A stretch of 20,348 nt of DNA. It comes from Willaertia magna (lineage: Eukaryota > Heterolobosea > Eutetramitea > Acrasida > Naegleriidae). Every line of letters starts with the position of its first letter. Position 1 is the first letter of the stretch. A model generated the notes under the pieces. It had not been told where the DNA came from. It was given only the letters and a program-made list of their open reading frames with translations, and ran no database searches. The stretch is from assembly GCA_902984215.1 (NCBI GenBank), contig CADWAF010003632.1, forward strand, positions 1 through 20,348. Reading direction: 5' to 3'. Shown here in pieces: positions 1 through 8,536 of the stretch. Both the position numbers and the translations under genes were made by a program.

Positions 1-3000
1 GAAAATTTAAATAATTCTGGCATGATAACACCTCGTTCCGCTTTACATTCAATTTTTTCTCTTACTTCCGATTCACCAACAAGCCTTGTTGGAAAGTTCA
101 ATAATAACAACACCAACAACGGCAATAACCGTAACAACAGTCCCAATAATACAAAAAATGAAAAGGCGGGAAATAAACAAGAAGGTAATGTGAATAATGA
201 AAATGCAAATAATAGTAGTGAAAAGGCTTCGGAAGAGAAGATGAGTAATAATACGAGTGGAAGTAATAATAATAACAGTGTAATGCATAGGAATGAGTTT
301 TTTCAGGTACAGGATTATAAAGAAATGATTTTCGTTGTTCATCCAATGAATAGTTATTCTGCAATGAAGGCTTATAAAAAGAAATTAAATCATTTAGGTT
401 TAGAAGATTTTGATGAAACTAAAGGAAATACAGAAGGATTAAAACAAGACGATTTTAATCAATTATTAGAATTAAAGAAAAAGGTTGAAATTGAAATTCA
501 ACATAATAAATTAGAAAGTGAAAGATATTTTGGTAAGCCTGTAGTATTTGGACAAATCATTCAATTATATCATTTACAAACAGGAAAGTATTTAACTTTA
601 AATAGAGAGAATGCAGAAGTACAAAAAGAATGTATGTCTTTAACTTTAAGTGAGATTGGTTCATCAGATTCATATTTTAATATTTTAAGTTTTTATAGAT
701 TTAAATCTGAAGGTGAAGTTGTTAAGTTAAATGATCATATAAGATTACAATCTAAAAAAACAAATCAATTTTTACATTATAGTCCAATTTCATATAGTTT
801 TGATGAAAATAGAAGAGAAATTAATATGATTAATTCTTTTCATTTAAATGATGAAACAATAAATCAAGTAAAATTTTGTATAAAATTATATACATCCTTT
901 TTAACAGAAGAAAAATCAGAAAAATATTTAAAAAGTGGAGATATTGTAAGAATTTATCATAAAGAATTAGATTCTTATTTAATTGTAAATTCAGAAACAA
1001 AACGTGTAAAATTTCAAAAATTAATAGAAACACAAAATAATAGTTTTAAACAAGAAGAATATGATTATTTTATGAATTGTAATACATTATGGGAATTTCA
1101 ATTATTTGATCCATTTCAAGGAGGTACCTTAAATTGGTCTGGTTATTATAGAATTAAACATGTTGCTACAGGATTATATTTAAATGTAAAGGCACAAGAA
1201 GCAGATGATGATGAAATAGAAAAACCTTATGAAAAAATTAATAGTTTTTCTAATCATAATGGTTTAGAATCAGGTAGTGATAATAGTGACGAGTTAGATG
1301 ATGCAGCTAGGTCAGGTAGTGAAACACCTCTAAGAGGAAATAGATTAATGAGAAGTCATTCAGTTACTTCTGCTGGAAAGTGGAAATTATTAAAATCTAA
1401 ATTAACTAATAATAATACTTTACAAAGTAATAATAATTTATCAGCATTGTCTTTAGATGGTAGTGATAATAATAATAGAAAGAGTTTTAATTTATTCGTT
1501 TCTGAATTAAATAATATTAAATCTTTATTTTCTTTTATTCCACCAGAATTGGAAACTGAAACTGATATTTCATTGACAAGTCTTTTTAAGATAAAACATA
1601 TTACTACAGATACTTTTTTACACGGTATTAAATCCGTAAATATGAAAGACAATGATGAAAGAGCATCTGTTATATTCCATAAATGTGTTTCTTTATCTGA
1701 AACATTTAATGAAGATGTTTTTTCAATTTCAAAAGTTGATTTAAAGGAAATTAATGATTTATTATATGTTCAATCAGCTCTTCCAATATTAAAGTATTTT
1801 AAATTAAAGTTTGCCTCAATTGAGGGGATTAATTTTTATGAAGAAATACCAAAAGATGATTATCAACAATTAATTAATGTTTTAGGAAGACTTATAAAGT
1901 TTTGTTCTTCATTAAATACATTAGATAATAATGATAAAGCTTTATTAATTAAACGTAAATGGTTAGTTAAGGATATTAAAATAATTGATACTGTCATGTC
2001 TTTAATATCAATTCCATTTGAAAAGATTAAAAGTGTTTTAGAAAGTTTATCAACAAAAGAACCGTCAAAATTAAGTGAGAAAGAAGGTTTATTACTTTCA
2101 GTAATACAAACAGGATATAAGTTAATTAGAACTGTTTGTGAACAAAATGTTCATAATGGTGTTTATATGTTGAAATATATTAATTTTATGACCTCTCATG
2201 TTGAACAATACAATTTAGGTTCTGCTGATGCATTATTTTATGTTCTTAAAGATAATTATTTATTATTACAACAAATATCAAGTTATCAACTTTCTTTCTT
2301 TACCAAATTATTGACTGAATTTGAAAAGAAAGAAGCTGTTTATTTAAGTTTTTTAAGTGCATTATGTAATTTTAATGATAAACCAGCAACTAGAAATCAA
2401 GATCGTTTATGTAAATTACTTTTTACTGATAAGGATGTTGTGTCAAAAGTATTTATCATACCTTATATGGTAGATAATAAGATAGTGGTAAAAGATTTTG
2501 ACCATAATGAAATTTCATTAACAGAGATATTTGAGTCTTTAAATAATAGAGAATTAGATAAAGCAACATTAACAAGAAGAAAACAAATGGTGCATTATTT
2601 AGAAGCACAATTTCAATTCTTTGCAGATTTATGTTTCGAAAGAAATAGTCAAACTATTAAAGTAATTTCAGAATTATTAAGTTTTGATTTACTTTTGAAT
2701 TGTTTAAAAGAAGAAACTCTTTATTATGATTTACGTAATGTTATATGTAATTTATTACTTTTTGTTTATATAGATGTTGACCCTTACGTTAAAAAAGATA
2801 CAAGAATATTAGTTAGAGATTGGAATAATATGGAAGAAGAAAAAGTTAAAATTGATAAAAATATTGAAAATTTAAAAGAATTTTTACAAAATTTCTTTAG
2901 TAATGTTAAAATAGATTTAGGTACAGGAATGAGTTCAAAGAATGCATTAATATTAAATTATATAATTTTATATAGAAGAATGATTGAACTTGGTATGTTA

Positions 3001-6000
3001 AATGAAGTAGGAGAAATAGAAGAACTATTAGAATGTTTCTTATTAATTTTAGATCCTTCAAACGATATTTGCTCAACAAAACGTAAAGATATAGATAATT
3101 ATAAAGTAACAAAAGAAAATTCAGTTATCGCTGATATAAGAATAGAATTATGTAGAGTATTTCATTTCATTTTAGATTCAGAAAATAATAGAATTGTAAC
3201 TGAAATTATTAAAGTTTTTAAAAATAATATTGATAATACTGCTACAACAAACACTGCTGATAATGTTGGTGTAGTAGATAAGGAAAATATATTAAAACAA
3301 ATAGATTGTCAAATTGATTTATTTTCTTCAGAAAAATTACATAAAATTTTAATTGCTTTAACAAATTATGAATATTTAGGCTATTTATCAGTACATTCTC
3401 TTGCTTTGCTTCAAAGATTATTTAAAAGAAGAGAAGAATTAATGAATTTATTATCTGAAATTTTATTATTAAATTCTGTAGAAGAATCACAAAATTATTT
3501 TAATTTAAAAATCCAACAACAAATTTTATCATCTAATTTAAATAGAGATGTCACATATACAAATAAGATTAGTGCTATCACCACCAAGAAAATTCATGAA
3601 ACTTTAAAGAAAATTAATGAGTTAACAAATGTTTCATGTTTCCAAGAGAATTTTAAACATTTAAAATTATATGAAGAATTTATAAAAATTTTACAACTTG
3701 ATTATAATTATAATGAAAAATCAGAATTATATGATTTATGTGTTTCTATTTTAATTAAGTTTGTTATTGGTAATACTTCAGTACAATTTATTCTTTATCA
3801 ATATTTTGATAAATTAATAAGTAAAATTAGAAATTCAAAATATATAGTTGATTTATTATGTGAAATCGTAAGAAATAATCGTGAAATTTGTTGCATTATT
3901 GAAGAAAGATCTATTCGTTCATTTATTAATATTATGGCAGAAATTGGTATTAGTTTAAACAAGAAATTTATTAACTTTTTAAGATTACTTGTAACTATTA
4001 AAGGTGTACCTATAAAGAGAAATCAAGAAATTGTAACAAATGCTTTATTAGAAAGAAAGAATTCATTATTAGTATTATATGTTAATGAACATGATCCTTT
4101 TGGTGGATTGAGAGAAAGAGATGCATTAATTGAAAAGAAGGAACATGAAACGGATGTGGAAGGAAATTCTCCAATTACCTATCACATTTATTTATTATAT
4201 TTATTAGGTGCTTTAACTAGAGGTAAAATTTCTGAAACTGAATTGAAATTGCAACATTTACTTCCACTTAATATTTCTATTGCAATGTTTACAAATTCTC
4301 AACTTCCATTAACGTTAGAATATCCATTATTACAATTATTAGATGAATTATATATCAATACTGAAAAGGCAGCCCACATTAAAAGTGTAAATAAGATTTG
4401 GAAAGTTTTTGCTAAAATTGCTAATCAACTGGAATTTTATTTAAAAGATAAATCATCATTACAAGGTGGAGATTATCCAGAAAATGATGATGATGTATCT
4501 AATTGGGTAAATCCATTAAGATATGTTTTTGATTGTATTATTCCATGTGTTCAACACTTTTTCCATCTTCACTTTCCAACGGATGTTATGAAACCATCTT
4601 ATTTTAATATTATTGATAAATTACTTGATTTATTATTACAATTACATCAACAATCAAATGATTTGGAAAAGGAAGATATTATGAAATGTATTCAATCCAT
4701 GTTAAAAACATCAATGCCTCAAACAATTACAAAGAAAATTAAAATGTTTATTCAAAATGATATTATCCAAAAAGCAAAACAAAAAGTAGGTACTTTGAAA
4801 CGTGGTATTCCAAAGAAAGTTGATAAAGTCAAAGAAGAAGAAAATGTAAAAACAAAATTTATGAGTTTTATTAAGGTAGCTAAGAGCGCATTAGAAGACA
4901 GTCTTGAATTTGATAAACTTGCAAAGTTATATAGTGAAATGCCAGAAAATAATTTAGTTGTTTTAGTTAATGTAATTAAGAGAATGATCACACTTGTAAA
5001 TAGTGATGTATTATCTATTGATTTTAGATGTGATTTGGTTACAATTATTTTATCAGCATTACACACAATTGAGACAATGATTAAAGAAGTTCATGAAACA
5101 GAAAACCAAGAGTTAATTGATGAAATACATCATAAAATTGCAAGAATTCAAATTCAAAGATTAGTTATAGATTGCTTTACTTCAAAGAATAATGATATTG
5201 TAGAAAGATCATTAAAATTAGGTATTGTTATTCTTTATGAAGGGAATACTATTGTCCAAACAGCAATTTATGAAACATTTAAAGATTTTAATTCAGAACC
5301 TTTCTTTATTGCAGTAAGAGATAGAATTAGAAAGAGTATTATTGAAATTAAGGAAAAAAAGAAATTTAAAAAGAGAATGGCAACTTTAGAAGAGAAACCA
5401 TATATGGTAAAAGCTTATGCTTTAAAGAAAGTAAAAGAAGAAGAAACTTCTTATTTAAGTAAGAAATTGACTTTTAATGAAACTGGTCATATTAAATTAA
5501 TTATGAGATTTTTACAATTATTATGTGAAGGCCACAATACTACATTACAAAATGTTTTACGTGAACAAACTTTTAATAATCATTCAGTTGATTTAGTAAA
5601 TGAATGTTTACAATATACCATAGCATTAGAAAAATATTTATCTATGGATAATATTGATATTGCTAATCAAGCATTTATTACTTTGACAGAATTTATTCAA
5701 GGACCTTGTCACGAAAATCAATTAGCCCTTGGAATGTCACCTAAATTATATTATATTTCTAACAAGATTATATCAAATGATTTTTTAAGAGATATAACAT
5801 TAGAATCTTCTTTATCATTAAAATATTTAATGGTTCTCATGTTATCTTCTTTAATTGAAGGATCAAGTGATAATCAAATTATTGATTTGATGAAAAATTC
5901 TTTAAATATTGAATCATTCCAAATCTTAATATTACAATGTGCAAATATTTTATCAAATGGCAAAGAATCAATTGTCCATCAAGAAAGACTCGAATCTCGC

Positions 6001-8400
6001 ATTAGAAGTGATATTGTTGATTATAAATTATATGATAAATCTCGTGGATTAGTTATAGATAATATAAATGAATTAAAAATTGATATCAAAGACAATTTTA
6101 ATGAATTAGGGTATCAAATTTATGTTTTACTGTTGACTTTAGCTGATCGTTGTGAAAAATTCCAATTTGATCAAAAGAGAGTAATTACAGAGTTCTTCCA
6201 CGAAAATAAAAGTATTCTTGAAGTTTTTGATAAGATGACTGGAAGAATTGAAATTGTTAGAGACAACAAATTAGAAAGAATTTATTTTCCTATTCCAAAT
6301 GTTTGTCATTATTTAAGAAACCATGTTAGAAATGATTTTGTTTATGAATGTGATCAAGAAACTGCTCAAGAAAGAATTAGAGAAGTTTATGAAAATTTAA
6401 CACAATTTAAACAAGAAATGGATCATTATGCTTCTTTTGATAATAAAAAGAAATTAACAAGCGAGGAAGAAAAGGAAGATAATAAGGCAATTTCTTCTAA
6501 TAATGTAGATAGCCATGGCCATAACCACGATGAAAATGATAATGAAACAAATAATAGTTTTAATCCATTTATTAACTTTTATGAAAGCATTAAGTCTTAT
6601 TATAACACTTTATATATTGCTTATTTATTAAATCCAAGAAAAGCAAATGTAGTACATATTGGTAATAATTGGGAAAATCAACAACAAATGGCTTTTATTA
6701 TTTCAATAATTTTAAATGTAATTATATTATTTTCTTACGAAAAAATTTATGATATTCATTTTGCAGGAAAAATACCAATTCCTGGATTGACAGATGAAAA
6801 TGATTTTATAGTGGATGAAAGAATTAGATTAATTTCTTCATTTTCAACTTCTAATTTAAGATTATTAGCACAATTTGTTGGATTTTGTCAAATGATTAAT
6901 TATTTCTTTTTACTTGGATTTTATCTGTACTTCTTTACTTCATTAAGAGTAAGAAAATATTTTGGTTTAAAAATTAATGAAAGATGGGAAAATATCCCTA
7001 GAGATTCAACATTTTATAAAAATTATATTTATCATACAGCTAAAGACCCAAATATTTGGTTCTTTATTGCAAATTTAATATTTAGTTTTTTAGGTTTAGT
7101 ATTTTCTCCCTCTTTTTATTCAATTAATTTATTTGGTGTAATTTTTAGATTTTCAACTTTATTTGATGTTGTCAGATCAATTACTTTAAACTTTAAAAGA
7201 TTAATTTTTACAGGATTTTTATTAATTATTACATTATATTTCTTTTCAATGATATTCTTTGTATTTTCATATGATGATTTTATTGTTAGTGACACAAATC
7301 AAATGCTTTGTTTAAATACATTAGATTGTTTTAAAGCGGTTGTGAATTATGGTTTAAGATCAGGTGGTGGATGGGATATCTTTCCAGTTAGAACTTCAGA
7401 TTTGCGTTTCACTTTAGATTTAACATTTTGGTTAGTTGTAGTTGTAGTTTTAACAAATGTTGTTTTTGGTATTATTTTATCTTCATTTGATGATTTAAGA
7501 AGTAAACGTGAACAAATTGAAGATAGAGTTAAAAACAGATGTTTTATTTGTGACATTGAAAGATCAAGATTTGACATGAAAGCCAACCAAGGAATGAATT
7601 TTTTAAAACATTCTTTTGAAGAACACAATTTATGGAATTATGTTTATTTCTTAATTTATTTATATAATAAGGAAAAAACAGAATTTACTGGAGCAGAACA
7701 ATATGTATTTGATCAAACTTTAAAGGATGACCTTAATTTCTTTCCAATTTTACGTTCTTTAACTTTAGAGACTTTAGAATCATCTTCTCCTTTAAATACA
7801 ACTACAACCACAGCTGTAACAAGTACTAATCTTTCAACTAGTGCATTTGTTGCAACAAATAATAATAATAATACTTCAATGTTTGGAACAATGATGAATA
7901 ATTATAATGGTTTACAAGAATTTGAATCACAACATTATTTACGAGAACAAGACAATAGTATAAATCAAGCTAATTCTTCCTCCAACAAGTTATTTAGTAA
8001 ATCTCCTAGAAATAATACTATCACTAGTCCTAGACAAACAATACCACTTTCTCCACTATTAAGACAAGCAGCATTACAAAATAATAGTACCATTAGATTA
8101 TTTATTAAATTATCTGAAAAGTCAACAATAGATCAACATTATAAAACAATTATATTAAAAGAAAATGAATTAACATTTAAAACTTTAAGAGAAGAAGTAA
8201 AGGAGAAACTATTTATTAATGATAAATATTTATTTAAAATTTATTTAGTTATTGGTAATATGAATAGTAGTACTTCATTGGCAGAACAACAACAACATTC
8301 ACCAACAACATCTTTATCTTTTGAACAAGCTGAAATTAGTACTGATAAAGATGTGTTGAGTTTAAGAGATAATGATAAATTAATTTGTAAAAAATTATAG
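1..8400 (+). CDS. IP3 receptor/ryanodine receptor-family intracellular Ca2+ release channel, 5'-incomplete
   Basis: This is a tetrameric cation channel expected in ER or other internal membranes. The reading frame is open from base 1. The first ATG (base 22) gives 2792 residues, but the opening strands of the first beta-trefoil (GDxxSLY-type) are missing, so the true start probably lies upstream. Residues are numbered from that ATG. 27-95: Asn-rich stretch. About 98-125: end of the suppressor domain, with PMNSYSA like PMNRYSA of vertebrate IP3R. 174-390 and 490-540: MIR/beta-trefoil segments (GQIIQLYHLQTGKYL, LWEFQLFDP, KHVATGLYL), split by an acidic/Asn-rich loop at about 393-490. 560-1500: helical RIH-type repeats. 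1834-2098: RIH-associated domain (EGHNTTLQNVLREQ, QGPCHENQ, FPIPNVC). 2223-2489: membrane segments with the pore at 2444-2455 (YGLRSGGGWDIF). 2507-2535: linker zinc finger (C2507, C2510, H2530, H2535). About 2690-2792: an extra C-terminal domain. Family assignment is very secure; IP3 responsiveness is doubtful. Confidence 0.93.
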   Translation, partial: ENLNNSGMITPRSALHSIFSLTSDSPTSLVGKFNNNNTNNGNNRNNSPNNTKNEKAGNKQEGNVNNENANNSSEKASEEKMSNNTSGSNNNNSVMHRNEFFQVQDYKEMIFVVHPMNSYSAMKAYKKKLNHLGLEDFDETKGNTEGLKQDDFNQLLELKKKVEIEIQHNKLESERYFGKPVVFGQIIQLYHLQTGKYLTLNRENAEVQKECMSLTLSEIGSSDSYFNILSFYRFKSEGEVVKLNDHIRLQSKKTNQFLHYSPISYSFDENRREINMINSFHLNDETINQVKFCIKLYTSFLTEEKSEKYLKSGDIVRIYHKELDSYLIVNSETKRVKFQKLIETQNNSFKQEEYDYFMNCNTLWEFQLFDPFQGGTLNWSGYYRIKHVATGLYLNVKAQEADDDEIEKPYEKINSFSNHNGLESGSDNSDELDDAARSGSETPLRGNRLMRSHSVTSAGKWKLLKSKLTNNNTLQSNNNLSALSLDGSDNNNRKSFNLFVSELNNIKSLFSFIPPELETETDISLTSLFKIKHITTDTFLHGIKSVNMKDNDERASVIFHKCVSLSETFNEDVFSISKVDLKEINDLLYVQSALPILKYFKLKFASIEGINFYEEIPKDDYQQLINVLGRLIKFCSSLNTLDNNDKALLIKRKWLVKDIKIIDTVMSLISIPFEKIKSVLESLSTKEPSKLSEKEGLLLSVIQTGYKLIRTVCEQNVHNGVYMLKYINFMTSHVEQYNLGSADALFYVLKDNYLLLQQISSYQLSFFTKLLTEFEKKEAVYLSFLSALCNFNDKPATRNQDRLCKLLFTDKDVVSKVFIIPYMVDNKIVVKDFDHNEISLTEIFESLNNRELDKATLTRRKQMVHYLEAQFQFFADLCFERNSQTIKVISELLSFDLLLNCLKEETLYYDLRNVICNLLLFVYIDVDPYVKKDTRILVRDWNNMEEEKVKIDKNIENLKEFLQNFFSNVKIDLGTGMSSKNALILNYIILYRRMIELGMLNEVGEIEELLECFLLILDPSNDICSTKRKDIDNYKVTKENSVIADIRIELCRVFHFILDSENNRIVTEIIKVFKNNIDNTATTNTADNVGVVDKENILKQIDCQIDLFSSEKLHKILIALTNYEYLGYLSVHSLALLQRLFKRREELMNLLSEILLLNSVEESQNYFNLKIQQQILSSNLNRDVTYTNKISAITTKKIHETLKKINELTNVSCFQENFKHLKLYEEFIKILQLDYNYNEKSELYDLCVSILIKFVIGNTSVQFILYQYFDKLISKIRNSKYIVDLLCEIVRNNREICCIIEERSIRSFINIMAEIGISLNKKFINFLRLLVTIKGVPIKRNQEIVTNALLERKNSLLVLYVNEHDPFGGLRERDALIEKKEHETDVEGNSPITYHIYLLYLLGALTRGKISETELKLQHLLPLNISIAMFTNSQLPLTLEYPLLQLLDELYINTEKAAHIKSVNKIWKVFAKIANQLEFYLKDKSSLQGGDYPENDDDVSNWVNPLRYVFDCIIPCVQHFFHLHFPTDVMKPSYFNIIDKLLDLLLQLHQQSNDLEKEDIMKCIQSMLKTSMPQTITKKIKMFIQNDIIQKAKQKVGTLKRGIPKKVDKVKEEENVKTKFMSFIKVAKSALEDSLEFDKLAKLYSEMPENNLVVLVNVIKRMITLVNSDVLSIDFRCDLVTIILSALHTIETMIKEVHETENQELIDEIHHKIARIQIQRLVIDCFTSKNNDIVERSLKLGIVILYEGNTIVQTAIYETFKDFNSEPFFIAVRDRIRKSIIEIKEKKKFKKRMATLEEKPYMVKAYALKKVKEEETSYLSKKLTFNETGHIKLIMRFLQLLCEGHNTTLQNVLREQTFNNHSVDLVNECLQYTIALEKYLSMDNIDIANQAFITLTEFIQGPCHENQLALGMSPKLYYISNKIISNDFLRDITLESSLSLKYLMVLMLSSLIEGSSDNQIIDLMKNSLNIESFQILILQCANILSNGKESIVHQERLESRIRSDIVDYKLYDKSRGLVIDNINELKIDIKDNFNELGYQIYVLLLTLADRCEKFQFDQKRVITEFFHENKSILEVFDKMTGRIEIVRDNKLERIYFPIPNVCHYLRNHVRNDFVYECDQETAQERIREVYENLTQFKQEMDHYASFDNKKKLTSEEEKEDNKAISSNNVDSHGHNHDENDNETNNSFNPFINFYESIKSYYNTLYIAYLLNPRKANVVHIGNNWENQQQMAFIISIILNVIILFSYEKIYDIHFAGKIPIPGLTDENDFIVDERIRLISSFSTSNLRLLAQFVGFCQMINYFFLLGFYLYFFTSLRVRKYFGLKINERWENIPRDSTFYKNYIYHTAKDPNIWFFIANLIFSFLGLVFSPSFYSINLFGVIFRFSTLFDVVRSITLNFKRLIFTGFLLIITLYFFSMIFFVFSYDDFIVSDTNQMLCLNTLDCFKAVVNYGLRSGGGWDIFPVRTSDLRFTLDLTFWLVVVVVLTNVVFGIILSSFDDLRSKREQIEDRVKNRCFICDIERSRFDMKANQGMNFLKHSFEEHNLWNYVYFLIYLYNKEKTEFTGAEQYVFDQTLKDDLNFFPILRSLTLETLESSSPLNTTTTTAVTSTNLSTSAFVATNNNNNTSMFGTMMNNYNGLQEFESQHYLREQDNSINQANSSSNKLFSKSPRNNTITSPRQTIPLSPLLRQAALQNNSTIRLFIKLSEKSTIDQHYKTIILKENELTFKTLREEVKEKLFINDKYLFKIYLVIGNMNSSTSLAEQQQHSPTTSLSFEQAEISTDKDVLSLRDNDKLICKKL
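7540..7626 (+). other. Cytosolic C2H2 zinc-finger linker of the channel
   Basis: CFIC (C2507, C2510) is followed about 20 residues later by H-x4-H (H2530, H2535), directly after the last pore-lining helix. The same CFIC/LERDxFD/EEHN arrangement occurs in IP3 and ryanodine receptors, where it couples the cytosolic domains to the gate. All four metal ligands are present, which argues against pseudogene decay. Confidence 0.85.
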
Positions 8401-8492
8401 AATTAAAACAAAATTGGTAACAAATAAAGGTACATAACACCAAGTAATTGTTTAACAACAATATTATTATTTGCACCCCTGGATTTATTTAC

Positions 8493-8508
8493 TTTCAAAC
8501 GTTTGAAA
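8493..8508. promoter_or_regulatory. Perfect 16-bp palindrome upstream of the kinase gene
   Basis: The sequence TTTCAAACGTTTGAAA reads identically on both strands. It ends 28 bp before the kinase ATG, inside a 136-bp spacer. A dyad of this length suits a dimeric DNA-binding protein or a core-promoter element. It could also be chance in AT-rich DNA. No known factor is assigned. Confidence 0.35.
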
Positions 8509-8536
8509 CGGCCGGTTTTGTTAGTTTATTAAAAAA

